Shown here in pieces: positions 43,931 through 55,818 of a DNA stretch of 64,000 bases. The notes under the pieces are model-generated. The model did no database searches. It was not told the origin of the DNA and saw nothing but the letters and a program-made list of their open reading frames with translations. Positions within the stretch are counted from its first letter, which is position 1. Each line of letters starts with the position of its first letter. Source of the DNA: Ophiocordyceps camponoti-saundersi (nom. inval.) (lineage: Eukaryota; Ascomycota; Sordariomycetes; Hypocreales; Ophiocordycipitaceae); contig PDHQ01000081.1 of assembly GCA_003339415.1 (NCBI GenBank), forward strand, positions 62,001 through 126,000, in the 5' to 3' direction. Both the position numbers and the translations under genes were made by a program.

Positions 43931-46900
43931 ATGTCACCACACAGCGGCCAGCCCGCCTGGCCGCCGGCCGCCGTGCACTTCTCCGCCGCCGGTAGATGCC
44001 TGAACCCTCTCGACGATGGCCCGGCCCGTATCCAAACCCCCATCGATAGCGCCATGGCCGGCATGCCTGAGGCATCATCCGTCGACGCCGACGAGGAGAA
44101 CCGTCGCTTGCTCTTTGCCGATTTATATCGCAAGACCGAGGACAAGGTGGCACTGCTATTCGCTCCCGACGGTTCCTACAATCTCGACGCGATTGCCGCC
44201 CTTCGCCGTCACCCGCCTCCCTGCGCCGTTCCCGTCGCCCTTCCGCCGACTACCGACCACGAACCCATCAAAGAGCCGCCTCTGAAAAAAGCGAAACGCG
44301 CCATCAATGAGGACGACTACGACGATGACGATGACGACGACGAAGAAGACGACGATGCTGCCGTCGCCGCTTCTGCTTCTGCAGCTGCAGCTGATGCCGC
44401 GCCCCCCGTCCATAAGCCGCCCCACGCCGCCAACGCGCTACTGTCTCCCTCCAAGTCCGGCAGCTCCCCCGTCCACTCCGTCCACTCTCCCGGCCGGCAA
44501 GCCAGAGCCCAGGAAGCTGTGCAGACACGCCCCAGGTCGGGCGACCAGGGCATTCAGAAGCTCGAGGAGGCACGCATCGCTACCGAAGAGGCCGCACGAA
44601 AAAGCTTCCACACCATCTTCCACACTCTCGAAAACGACAGCACCGCCATGCTCGAGCAGCAGCGACTTGAGGACTCAGAGAAGCAGCTGCAGGCCGAGAT
44701 GGACAACAACAACAGCTCCGCCCACGGCGCCGGTGCCCCCAATGCCGCTCAAGGCTCCCTCAGCAGCGCCAACTTAGGCGCTTCCAGCCTCACGCTCAAG
44801 CATCTCATCGCCCGAATTGACATGAAGCGAGACCAGGTTCTGGCCTCCGACGCCGAGCTACGCCTTCTTATGAACGAGGTCCGCAAGAACCGAAGCAAAT
44901 GGGCGAGCGAGGAGAACGTGAACCAGGAAGAGCTATACGAGGCCCTGGAGAAGGTCTTGACGGAGCTCAAGGCACACACCGAGTACTCGACGCCCTTTCT
45001 CAGCCGCGTCAACAAACGAGACGCCCCCGACTATCACAACTGTATGCTTCACCCCACACTCCAAAACCAAACATGACGCGCTTCACTCTAGCTGACCAAC
45101 GTCATCCCACAGTCATTAAGAACCCGATGGACCTGGGGTCTATGACGAAGAAGCTCAAGTCTCTGACGTACAAGTCGAAATCGGATTTCGTCACAGACTT
45201 GAATTTGATATGGGATAACTGTCTGAAATACAATCAGGACATGAATCACCCTCTGCGGCGCATGGCTAACGGCATGAGAAAAGAGGCCGAGAAGCTCATC
45301 CCACTGATACCTGACCTTGTCATTCGCTCCCGGGCCGAAGTCGAAGCAGAGGAACGACGGAAGCAGAACGGCGGCGACGACGACAACGGCGACGACTCGG
45401 ACGACGAGCCCATAATGTCGTCTCGTGGACGAAAGGCGGCGACCAAGGGCGCCAACAAGTCGCGCAAAGCGCCGAGCGACCAGAAGGAAGAAACGCCGGT
45501 CATAGATCAGAAGCCGATGCTGCAGGTCAACGGCCTCCTGGGCAAGCCGGGCAGGGAGGGTTCCGAGGTGGTGGACGGGAGCAACGGCTTCGCCACGCCT
45601 CCCATCGGCGGCTCGATCACACCGGGCGGGGGCGGGATAGCCAACGGCCACGTCGGCAACGTCGATGCCATGGACATTGACGGGCCCAGCATGAACGGCA
45701 TGACGCTGAATCAGGCTTTCCGGCAGGCCGCCGAGCAGGTGTACGAGGACGAGGAGTACAAGATCTGGAAGCAGTCGACCAAGAAGGACCGCGCTCTGGT
45801 GGCCAAGGAACGCCACCTCCTGTTCAAGGACAACGGCATCAACGTGGAGGCGCCGGCGCTGCTGAGGACCAAGGCGGGCATCCGGCGCTTCCTCAAGCAT
45901 CAGAAGGAGGCCGAGGCGCTCGGTCTCGCAAGCTACCCGTACCTGGGAAGCGCGCCGAGCGCGGACAGTGAGGCCGGAGGCAAGCCGTCGGAGACGCTGG
46001 CCGAGGGTATCGTCGAGGAGGAAGTGGAAAAGGTTGTGCCGGACTACTACGACACGCTGAGCAACATGCCGGACATCCAGCCGAATCTCCAATGGGTAGA
46101 GGACGGCGAGGGCCAGGTTATCAACCAGCACGAGGAGTTTCTGCGTCTCGTCCCGGCCGGCCTCTTCACGGCGCCGCGAAGCCGTCTGACGAAGAAGATG
46201 GACGACAACATCCGGCAGATCCAGGAGACGAGGAAGCTGGCTACCAAGATATCGGTGGTGAAGCAGATGCAGGTCCAATCGCAGGTCTACTCCAACCAGT
46301 TCCCCAAGTCCAACATCGAGCCCTTTGTCGAGCAGGACGTCGAGGCGCACTTCATCGCCGACGACGGACCGGCCATGGCGGCCGAGGCCTGCCAGGACGC
46401 GCTGAAGCGATCCGTCGCCAAGATCCTCTACCTGCAGGGCTTCGAGGAGCTGCAGCCGTCGGCGATGGACACGCTGACGGGCGTCGCGGCCGAATACTTC
46501 CAGACCATCTTCCGGACGTTCAACTCGTACCGCGAGGCGGAGAAGATGACGGTGCAGACGGCCGAGGGGCCGCAGCTCCGTCCTCGCTTCACGCCCGAGG
46601 AGGTCGTGCTGCATACGTTGGAGGAGAACGGACACGACGTGGCCTCGCTCGAAGCCTACGCCAAGGACGACGTCGATAGGCTCACGTCTAAACTCGGAGC
46701 CCTCCACGAGCGGATGAAGCTGCACCTGACGGACCTCTTGCGGCCGGCGCTAGCTGCGGACGCGGGTGCCGACGGCGTAGGCGCCTTCAAGGACGGTAGC
46801 GACCAGTTCATGAGCGGCGACTTCGCCGAGGACCTGGGCGAGGACTTCTTCGGCTTCCGCGCGTTGGGCCTCGACAAGGAGATGGGCCTGGACTCGTTCT

Positions 46901-47481
46901 CGGTGCCGTTCCACCTGCTACACAGCCGGGTGCGCAGCCAGTACCAGATGCAGACGCAGGTGACGGGCGGCGTGTCGCTGGACACGTTCGACGCGCTCTC
47001 GCCCTCGGAGGCGGTGACCAAGGACAGCATACAGGACGACATCGGTCTCGCCAGGAACTTCTTCCTCGCCAAGCTGCACGCTAACGGCGACCAGCCGCTG
47101 GTGGAGGACGAGGACCTACCGGTGAAGCAGAGAAAGCCTCGGCCCCGACTCGGAGCCAGCGGCAAGATCATGTCTGCGCAGAAGAGGCCCCCCAAGGAAC
47201 AGCTGGCACTGGCCAAGAAGAAGAAGAAGATGGAGCTGGCGGCGGCGGCGGCGGCAGCAGCGGAGAAGAACAACGCCAACGGCAGCGGAAGCAACCCGGC
47301 CGGAAAGAAGAGGGTGGGAAGCCTGACCAACGGCACCACCGCCGGACCGCCGAACCCGGCTCTCGTGGCGCTCGGTGCTAGCATGGAGAGAACGGAGAGC
47401 GCTCAGAGTCAGGCGGGGAACAGCCAGACGGACAAGGATGATAATACCGGCATGATGAGCCCTGAGAGTATCGCTCAGTGA
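43931..47481 (+). CDS. SPT7: SAGA complex subunit Spt7 (bromodomain and histone fold)
   Basis: Exons are 43931-45041 and 45113-47481 (1159 aa), with a 71-nt intron in the bromodomain. The start [12 protein letters not shown] fits the fungal Spt7 N-terminus; an in-frame ATG at 43667 would add 88 Arg/Ser/Pro-rich residues. An acidic tract ([15 protein letters not shown], about residues 133-147) precedes a helical region. The bromodomain at about residues 325-430 is readable: [14 protein letters not shown], then [16 protein letters not shown] with the acetyl-lysine-binding Asn. A histone-fold segment ([20 protein letters not shown], then [16 protein letters not shown]) lies around residues 800-860. 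Then comes the Spt7-specific [20 protein letters not shown]. The Lys/Ala-rich C-terminus is disordered. Spt7 scaffolds SAGA and pairs with Taf10 in budding yeast. Confidence 0.9.
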
Positions 47482-48526
47482 GGACGGTTTGTTGTTCTCT
47501 CGTTGGCTCGTTGCTCCTTTTCGTCTTCTCGCCGTGTCATCGCATTCAGTCTATCGTCAAGCTCACATCCGCCTCTCAACCTGCGAAGAAACCGACGACA
47601 CCAAAGCAGAACCAATGGAAGATATCCCATCCCAAGACTTTCAGAACTTGATCCCTCCAATTTTGATTACCCCCTTTTCCCCTTCTTCTCACTCAGTTCA
47701 TCTCTCCCCTCCCCTTCCAAGCTCTGCAAACAAACCAAAACCAGCACAAGTCACCACGATGAAAAAACCACCATTGGATTCCTCTTCTCCCCCCCTCAAA
47801 AAATCCCAGCACACGAAAAACGAATCCCTTTCATCCTCCCTTCCTCCCTCTCTTCTTTTCATCGTTTTCCTCCCCTTCGAAAAGGGTTTCTTTTAAAAAA
47901 TCCCCTTTAAACGCAATCGGCGCAGGGGGGGTCCTTTTTTTCCAAGCAGTCATGTATTGTATTCTTATCGCGACGGAACAAGAACGGTTTTTGGCTTCTT
48001 TTTTTTCTCTACTTTTTTTTTCTCTTATTATTCTTTGATTAACAATGGGCGTCTTTTTTTTTGTTGTTATCCCCCTTCTTGTCGTCAGCGTGAGATTAAG
48101 GGGTAGGGTTAGGGTAGGGGTTATTCGTCACAACCCTTATTCCCCCTTTTTCTTCTCATGGGAGGAAACGAACATCTTTTTTTTAAAAAAAGGCCGCGAT
48201 GAAACAGATAGCAATTACGAAGAATCGACACTTCTTCTTATTCTTTTCCCCCGGTCTATTCTTCAGTCTTTCTCTCTACCTTGATTCCCCCCCCTCCTGT
48301 ACAGAAAAACCCATCATCATTCGCTAGCCGTGGTATGCATCAGGTTGAACGTTAGCCGTATATACTTTGCGCCTCACCATCCCATGTTAAATGTCGTGGA
48401 TGGAGGTCGAGTCTGTCTCTCTCGACGAAAAAGAGCCCTCCCCCTTCGCCTCTTCCTCTTCACACCCAACGTGGCTCCTCTGCCGATCAACGGTTAGAGA
48501 GCCATTCCTCCATCTGCCTCGAGCAT
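47482..48526. other. Intergenic, tail-to-tail
   Basis: Convergent 3' flanks of SPT7 and SHMT, T-rich with many T runs (47930-48060) and a short TTAGGG-like stretch at 48096-48120. Frames are Ser/Pro low complexity. No gene supported. Confidence 0.6.
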
Positions 48527-50173
48527 CTAAATGCCCGCGTCTAGACGCCAGCCCTCGACGGGAAGCGGGAAGCTGCTGGCCCAGCTGGAAATTTCCTTGC
48601 GCAGCTCGTTGATACGCGACACCTCGCCGGAGGCAACCTTGGCCTTAAAGTCCTTGAGCTTGTTAGCCTCCTTGGGCAGCGAGGCCTGCACCTCCTTGCA
48701 GATGGCGATGCTGTCGCCGATGTAGGCGGCGACGCGCTCAAAGTCCTTTTCGCCGAAGCCGCGGCTCGTCATGGCCGGGGTGCCGATACGGAGACCGCAC
48801 GGCGTCAATGCGCTCTTGTCACCGGGAATCGAGTTCTTGTTGCAGGCAATGTTGATCTGTTCCAGGACGGCCTCGACCCGGGCGCCGTCGAGGTTGTGAG
48901 GGCGGAGGTCCAGCAGCACCATGTGGGAGTCGGTCCCGTCCGCGACGAGCTTGTGACCGAGAGCCTTGAGCTTGGCCTCGAGCGACTTCGCGTTGGACAC
49001 GACCTGCTGCTGGTAGGCCCGGAAGTCAGGCGTCTGAGCCTGCTTTAGGGCGACGGCCAGGGCGGTGATGGTGTGGTTGTGAGGGCCGCCCTGGTGGCCG
49101 GGGAAGACGGAGAAGTTGATGGGGCCCTCGAGGTCGTAGAGAGTCTCCTTGCCCGTCTTGGCGTCGACGGAGCGGACGCCCTTGCGGAAGAAGATCATGG
49201 CGCCGCGTGGGCCGCGAAGGGACTTGTGTGTGGTGGTGGTGACGACGTCGGCGTATTCGAAAGGCGAGGGAATGACACCGGCGGCGACGAGGCCGGAGAT
49301 GTGGGCCATGTCGACAACGAGATAGGCGCCGACCGAGTCTGCAATCTTGCGCATGCGGGCGTAGTCGATGAGCCGGCAGTAAGCCGATGTGCCGGCGACG
49401 AGAATCTTCGGACGATAGAGGATGGCGTTCTTCTCGAGCATGTCATAATCGATGATGCCCGTCTCGTGGTCAACGCGGTAGGGCATCGTCTCAAAGTAGG
49501 TAGACACGGCCGAGATCCTAAAGTCGGCGTCCGTTAGCAGAGGGCGGGAGACGTAGACAGGTAAGGACGGGGAGACTCACTTGCGCTGAGGCGTCTGATA
49601 GCCGTGACTCAGATGGCCGCCGTGGGGGAGATCGAGGCCCATGAGGCGGCCGTGAGGAGGCATGATGGCCTGATAAACCTGCAGATTGGCAGGGCTGCCG
49701 CTGAGGCACTGAACGTTGACGCCCCAGCGGGCCGGGTCGAGGTTGAAGGCTTTGAGTGCGCGACTCTGACAGAGCAGCTCGATCTCGTCGATGTGCTGAT
49801 TTCCGCCATAGTAGCGAGCGCCGGGGTAGCCCTCGGAGTACTTATTTGACATGGGCGAGCCGAGGGCGTCGAAGACGGCGCGTGAGGTGATGTTTTCCGA
49901 GGCGATGAGGATGATGGACTCTCGCTGGCGTTGGACCTCATCTTTCTGTGGCGAAAGTCAATTGAGAAGGCAACGGAGGAGAAAGATGGTGAGTAAAGAG
50001 AGCAACGCACCATGATGGTCGCCACCTCGGGATCCGAGTCGACGAGAGACTTCTCGAGCATCTGAAAGAGACAAAGAGACAAGACATTAGCCGCTGAAAG
50101 AGGTTTCAATTGATGGAAAGAAGGCGTCGCGAACCTCTCTATGAGACGCGGACAAGGCGTAGGCGGAAGACAT
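48527..50173 (-). CDS. SHM2: Serine hydroxymethyltransferase, cytosolic
   Basis: Exons are 50135-50173, 50011-50061, 49581-49945 and 48527-49517 (481 aa). The protein starts [19 protein letters not shown] with no presequence, which points to the cytosolic form. It interconverts serine plus tetrahydrofolate with glycine plus 5,10-methylene-tetrahydrofolate. Motifs are [55 protein letters not shown] and the PLP-lysine loop [17 protein letters not shown], then [11 protein letters not shown] and [16 protein letters not shown]. Length is standard. The third junction splits a Lys codon (AA|G), which is the only frame-keeping option. The tiny first two exons follow the usual fungal gene structure. 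It is head-to-head with the AIM14-like gene across 510 nt. Confidence 0.95.
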
Positions 50174-50683
50174 GGTGAAGACGATATCAATTGATAAGGG
50201 GAGACGTGATTAGAGTCAAGAGAAGCAGAAGAGGAATGGATGGAAGGATGGTCTTTACAAGGGAGAGAGAGAGGAGGAGGAGGAGGAAGAAGAGGAAGAA
50301 GCTGGATCGGTCTGAGTAAGAGGGTGACAAGATTTTCTGCACCAGATTCTGATTCTCGGGGCGACATCGGCGGTGCGGGGCAAAAGCCTTGTGTCACGCG
50401 AGTGTCAGGGACCAATTCCGCTCAGCTCAGTATAGTCCGTACGGTTAGCCGCACTGTACAGACGTAGTCCGTAGACGGCGTGTTGACGGTCCCGCGCGGC
50501 ACCGGAGGGAGGCAGACGGTACACACACTGTATCGGCTTTACTGTGCATATGCACATATTGTATGCACACGGTGAAGGGGTCATCGCTAACGGTCATCTA
50601 TCCGTACAACGAGGTTAGATATGTATCTACAACGACACGCCCGCGTCTCCTCCATCTTCATCAGCCACTCGCCTACATAAATC
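50174..50683. promoter_or_regulatory. Divergent promoter SHMT / AIM14-like
   Basis: 510 nt. Purine-rich (GAG)n block at 50265-50310 near the SHMT side. CCGTACGG palindrome at 50437-50444 and further CGTAC motifs around 50510. No specific factor site assigned. Confidence 0.45.
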
Positions 50684-52291
50684 ATGACGTGGAAATGGGA
50701 CGTCGTCGGTCCCCCCCTCTCGCCAGACGAGAAGCATCACCGCCACGAAGCCATCCACCTACACGCCAACATCGCCCACATCTCAGCGCTAGCCATCGCC
50801 GCCTTGGCCGGTATAGCAATGCTATTACTACGCTTCCGCCCTGCAACGAAGCCTCCTCCCGACATCTACGCCGCCATCCCGACATCGCCCATAGCCAAGG
50901 CACGACGTCTCCGAACCCGTCGATTCAACCCCCTTCATCTCCTCACTCAGATCCGGTGGTGGCTAGAAGACGATGTAGGCGGCGGCTTCGGACGGCGTTA
51001 CGAATGGATCTTCGGCCTCGTCTGGGCTCTTTGGCTTCTCACCTTGTGCGTTCGCGGAACGGGTTCTGACTTCCTTCATTTGACGAAGCGGTTCGGCGCC
51101 GTCGCTGTTTCGCAGCTTCCGACGCTGTATCTTCTTTCGTTGAAGGCGTTTGGCTCGTCGCACGAGATACTGAATCGTCTTCATGCCGTGCTCGGTCGTC
51201 TTGTTGGCTTGTTGCTGCTGCTTCACGTCGTGTGCTACAATTACTTCTTCGTCGTCGCTGGGATCTGGCCGAAAAGGCTATTCGATCTGATCGTCGTCTA
51301 TGGCGTCGTCGCTTTCATCGCCTTGCTCGCTCTCGGCCTTTCGGCCATGGCATGGGTTCGTCGCGCTTCGTATCGCCTCTTCATCCGCATTCACCTCGTC
51401 GTCGCCTTACTCGTTCCGCTATTAGTCTTCTTCCACGCGCCTTCGGTCCGCCTCTATCTCGTCGAGGCTTTCTTGGCGCTGATAATCGACATCTCCGTCC
51501 GCAAATTGCGCTCCGTCAACGTCCCCTCCACCCTCGTCTCCCTTCCGGACGCCAACCTCGTCGCCGTCGAAGCCACGGTGCCGCCTCGCATCTCGCGTTC
51601 CCTTTCGAACTCGCCCGCTGCTTACGTCTACATCAGCCTCCCGCAACTCTCAGGCGCCTTCGACTTCCTTCACAACCCATTCACAGTCGCCTCCATCGAT
51701 GACCAACGCGGCACCTTGACGCTCGTGGCCCGCGTCCGCAAAGGTCCCGTCACCAAGAAGCTCGCCCACCTAGCCTCCTCCTCCTCCTCCTCTGCGCGCA
51801 AGCACGCCCTCACAATCGACGGCCCCTACGGCTCCGTCGCCCGCCGCCTCCTCGCCCACTGCCCCTCCCGCGTCCTTCTCGTCGCCGGCGGCATCGGCGC
51901 AACCTTCATCCTACCGATCCACCGCTTCCTCCGCGAGCAGCTCCCGGAAGCCCGCCTCCGTCTCATCTGGGCCGTCCGCGATCCAGCCGACACAGCATGG
52001 GCCACCGAAGGCCATCTTGTCCCCGACGACGCCCAGCTGTTCGTCACGGGCAGCCATGTCAACGACGCCATCGAGATGAGACCCCTCTCCCACAGCAGCC
52101 TCCCGCACCACCGCGGCCGGCCCGACCTTGACATCATAGTCGACGCCTTCTTCCGCCAAGGCTACGAGGATTCAGTCGCCGTCCTCGTCTGCGGTCCAGC
52201 TGGGTTGTCGGCCGATGTCAGACGATGTGTGCGGCCGTGGGCCATGCGAGGGAGAGACGTGTGGTGGCACAGCGAGAGCTTCGGCAGCTGA
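50684..52291 (+). CDS. AIM14: Ferric reductase-like / NADPH oxidase-like membrane protein, AIM14 type
   Basis: Single exon, 535 aa. About seven hydrophobic helices span residues 28-260, starting with ISALAIAALAGIAMLLL. The helix-loop block includes LNRLHAVLGRLVGLLLLLHVVCYN and FIRIHLVVALLVPLLVFFHA, whose His residues are the expected heme ligands of the ferric reductase domain. The cytosolic half has an FAD-binding motif (HNPFTVAS), TIDGPYGS, an NAD(P)-binding GGIGATFILP and a terminal CGPAGLSADVR. This is the FRE/NOX architecture in the short AIM14 form; yeast Aim14/Yno1 is an ER-located superoxide-producing oxidase. The protein could alternatively be a metalloreductase. No signal peptide is seen. 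The compact FAD domain distinguishes it from 650-800 aa plasma-membrane Fre proteins. Confidence 0.82.
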   Translation: MTWKWDVVGPPLSPDEKHHRHEAIHLHANIAHISALAIAALAGIAMLLLRFRPATKPPPDIYAAIPTSPIAKARRLRTRRFNPLHLLTQIRWWLEDDVGGGFGRRYEWIFGLVWALWLLTLCVRGTGSDFLHLTKRFGAVAVSQLPTLYLLSLKAFGSSHEILNRLHAVLGRLVGLLLLLHVVCYNYFFVVAGIWPKRLFDLIVVYGVVAFIALLALGLSAMAWVRRASYRLFIRIHLVVALLVPLLVFFHAPSVRLYLVEAFLALIIDISVRKLRSVNVPSTLVSLPDANLVAVEATVPPRISRSLSNSPAAYVYISLPQLSGAFDFLHNPFTVASIDDQRGTLTLVARVRKGPVTKKLAHLASSSSSSARKHALTIDGPYGSVARRLLAHCPSRVLLVAGGIGATFILPIHRFLREQLPEARLRLIWAVRDPADTAWATEGHLVPDDAQLFVTGSHVNDAIEMRPLSHSSLPHHRGRPDLDIIVDAFFRQGYEDSVAVLVCGPAGLSADVRRCVRPWAMRGRDVWWHSESFGS

Positions 52292-52664
52292 TGTTCCTCT
52301 CATCCATGCATGTACGTAACCTCAGCTGATGGCAAGACATCATCCCTGACGCGTACAAATTTGTCGTTCGCTTCTCTAATTTTCCGTTCTTCTCTCTTCT
52401 TTACACAGATCATCAGCAAGGGCCGACATGCAACAATCGCTTCGTCTTCCCCCCTTCCCATCCGCCTCCATTTTCCATCCCAACGCCCAGTCAATGAAGA
52501 GTCGCAGTCGCCAGCCAACTCAGTCAGCTCTTCAGCTACAACCGCTCTTTTGCTGCGTATAAACCGCTTCAAGAACCATCCTCACCCCGTCCCTTGGACC
52601 TTTCGCCGACCAAATAATCAATGCTATTAATCCCTTTCCGCCCCTGAGAACACTCAGCTCCCCA
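52292..52664. other. Intergenic, tail-to-tail
   Basis: 373 nt between convergent stops of the AIM14-like and NAB3-like genes. No gene or structure recognised. Confidence 0.6.
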
Positions 52665-55110
52665 TCACTGCCGATAGCGCGCAAGCTGGGCCATGATGTT
52701 CTGCACCTGAGCCGCAGCGTCAGGAGTCGCGTTGGCAGCACCTCCGTTGGGAGCTTGCGAGCCGTACGCGGGGCCGTATTGCCCCTGATGGTGTCCGTGT
52801 TGCTGTTGCTGTTGCTGCTGCTGCGGCAGCGGCGGTGCCGGAGGAGGGGCGCCTCCGAGGCTACCCAGGATGGCCTGAATGTCCACCTGCGAGCCGGCCG
52901 CAGGAGGACCGACCCCGTATCCGGCTGGCATCGCCGGTGCCTGGACGGCCGCTCCCTGCATCGACGAGAGGATTCGCTGGAGAGTGGCGTTATCCACTTG
53001 GCCCATTAGACTCGCAAGATCGGCTGCGCTCGGCGGTGGCTGCTGCTGCTGTGGCTGCTGTGGCTGCTGGGGCGGATACGCGCCGGGGTAGCCAGGGCCG
53101 AGGGGAGGCTGAGGGGGATGAGCGCTGTAAGGATTCCCGTATCCGGTAGAGTAGCCCTGTCCGTAGGTGGCAGCCATTGTCGTCTTAGCTCGAACGATCA
53201 CTTCCGCGGCGGTACTGGGTTCAAGGTCCAGGTACTGGTCGAAGCGGACCTTGTTACCGCCGCCCGAGCGGTCAAAAGCCTGCACAGGGATCCGGCTCAG
53301 ACTCTGCGAGCGGAGGTCTAAGTCGACAACGCCATAGACGCCCTCGGCCGCCAGTCGCTGGACCACCTGGCTCTTAGGGAAGCGAGGGTGCAGATACATT
53401 ACCTCGGTCTTGAGACCCTTTGTCTTGAATGCAGCCTCAACCCAGGATGCGTAGTCGCGGCTGACCTCCGGCTGGAGGATTATCTGCACGTCGGGCACGT
53501 CGGCGCCGTATCTGCTCGGTAAGTTAAGGTCCAGTTCGTGCCGCGCCCGGCCCCCGTAAGGACTAGGGGTGCGGCGCCTGTAGGAGTCTCTATCCTTGCG
53601 CCCGTACTCAGGGGAGCGCGAGCGGCCTCGTCCCCCTCGCGCGGAATCATAGCCTCGCGATCGGCCGAAGCTGTCGTCTCTAGCGTGGTAGTCGCCGCCG
53701 CGTCTGGGAGAATGGTTGCGATTCGGTCTGTAATCGTCGCGGCCCTGGTGATGCTTGTCGTTCCTGCGGCCCCTGGGCCTGTCCGACGGACTGCGACCTC
53801 GATCCTTTTTCGCCTTTTCCTGAACGCGAGACACTTCGAGATCTGCAGAACGACGGCAGTTCAGCTACTGACTTTCCCAACAACAACAACAAGAAGACCA
53901 TGATACTTACGGATGCGGCGGCCCTTGATCTCAATGCCTTGCAGGTGCTCCATGGCTTGTCGACCCTCCTCGACGGCATGGTACTGAACGAAACCGTAAG
54001 CCGACTTCAGAGAGATCTGAGCCAATCTACCGTATTTGTGAAAGACGTCGAATACGTCTCGCTTGGACACTTTGTCACTGGAGAGGTTCCCTGGTCACAC
54101 ATGCGGGTTAGCGGCGTGAGCCGCAGCTAACGAATCAGGAGGGGTTTACCTATAAATATGCGTGATCCCTCGGGAAAGCGATCCCACTTGGCATCTGACA
54201 TGTATTGGCGCTCGTCAGTCGTGAACTGCTCCCACTGACGCTGATAGTCGGCTGCTTCAGACTCTCCGTCCTTGGACTGCGCGGGAGCCGGCTGGGGGGC
54301 ATGGGGCTGGACATTCAAAAAGGCCGCGGCAGGGTTTGCCTCCATGCCGGCTGTAGGGGAGGCCAGAACGCTGCCGGCGGGCTCTGCGGGTACGGCACCG
54401 GCGGGGAAGATACCGGAGGAGGACTGTTCCGACGTCGAGGCGACGACACTGGAGGTGACGGCGGCGACACTGGAATTATTCGGTGCTGCATACGATGGGG
54501 ACCCCGTCTGCGGCTGAGGAGGCCGCGGGGGCAGAGAGGAGGAGCTAGGCAGGGCGGCCGACGGCTCGGCAGACGGCTCGGAGCCAGTCTCTGCGGGCTG
54601 GGCAGTCAGATCGGCCACGAGTTTCTGGATGTCGAGCGACGAGTCTCGCGACTCGGCGTCAGCGTCGGGCGGCGGCGGCGGCGGCTGCTGCGTCGGCGCC
54701 GTCGAGGGCAGAAGCGGTTCCGAGGCATCATGGGTGACACTGGGCATGAACTCGGACGGAAGGCAGCTGGATTCTGGTGGTACAGATGACGAGGATTGTA
54801 CATGCTGCGGCGGCGGCTGCTCGCCTCCCTCTTGAGGGTCCACGGGCGAGTCAAACGTCTTGGCGTAGTCGTCGGTAGTGTCGGGTTGAGGCTGAGGTGT
54901 GGCCTCGGGGGCGACCATGTCAGCGTAGACACCGTCCAGACTGTCGTCGTCTACGACATCGTGGGCCACTGCGTCGGCAACCATGGCGTCGAGCGTATCG
55001 ACGGTATCTTGCAGCGCCGGCACGACACGAGGGGCGGCCGTGTGAACAGGTGCCGGGGAAACGGGCGAGAGGCTGGCGGTGGCCTGGACCTCGGCCTGGG
55101 GCTCTGTCAT
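52665..55110 (-). CDS. NAB3: RRM protein of the Nab3 type
   Basis: Exons are 54150-55110, 53911-54090 and 52665-53842 (772 aa). The N-terminal ~300 residues are acidic, Ser/Pro-rich and disordered. A single RRM is split over the first two introns: RNP2 RIFIGNL (the G codon is spliced), DVFDVFHKYGRLAQISLK, RNP1 SAYGFVQY, then IKGRRI-HLEVSR. An RS/RG-like basic region follows (RDRGRSPSDRPRGRR type, rich in DSYRRRTPS). A conserved C-terminal domain includes DVQIILQPEVSRDYASWVE and VYGVVDLDLRSQS. A Pro/Gln-rich tail with poly-Gln ends in VQNIMAQLARYRQ. Yeast Nab3 acts with Nrd1 and Sen1 in non-coding transcription termination; in filamentous fungi the same role is inferred. The gene is in the nucleus-acting class with no close functional neighbour. 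Confidence 0.85.
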
Positions 55111-55818
55111 GAACGAAGAGATGGAGAGGTCGGACCGGAGAGGAGTGTGCAGATAGCGCGAGGGGGGAGGGGGGAGGGGGGCTTAGGCGCCGTAGATGAA
55201 TACAGAGAGGGATAGAGGGATAGGCAGCGGCTTGCGGATGAAGAGCAAGCACGGTATCCCGCGCCAGAGCCAGGAAGAAAGGCGGAGAAAAGATGTGATA
55301 TGATGCCGAGAAAGGAGGCTGGGGGAAGAAGGGCCGGATAGCCCTCACCTTAGAGCTTCTTATCAACAAGGCAACGTTAGGCCGAGGCCACCATAGAAGA
55401 GAGCGCCGCTGAATATCTGGCTGCTCGCTGCTGGCTGCCTCGCTGCTGCGATCAGGCGACGATGGTCGAGAGTGAAGTTGCTGAGCCAGGGAGGGAAACG
55501 CAGAGCTTTTTATTGACGGCAGCGGGCCTCGGAAAATCCGACTGATGTATCGTGGAGGTATCGCCCTGGTGCTCCGCTTCGAAGAAGTTGCACTGCCAGC
55601 TGGGTTTCAGAGCGTTCAATGTGCGCTACAGTGGGCGGTGTGTTTGTCTTCAGTGGGCGGCTTCCAGCTTTGAGTGCGGTTCGAGTCAAAAAGAGGTACC
55701 TCCCGAGGTACTTACAGGCTACGGTCGCATCTTTCATCTCGTCACGTGCAGCGATAACCGAGCCCTGCAGGATCATCGTCAGTCAGCATCATCACGAGCA
55801 GCAGCAGTGTACAACTCT
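55111..55818. promoter_or_regulatory. Divergent promoter NAB3 / GGQ factor
   Basis: About 0.7 kb. G-rich tract at 55160-55184 near NAB3. An open frame from 55552 is continuous with the downstream gene, but its first 89 codons show no conserved features, so the tandem ATGATG at 55819 is preferred. Confidence 0.5.

Noticed and set aside
55552..55818. In-frame extension of the GGQ factor by 89 codons
   Set aside because: No conserved features and it includes promoter-like sequence. ATGATG at 55819 begins a presequence-like N-terminus.
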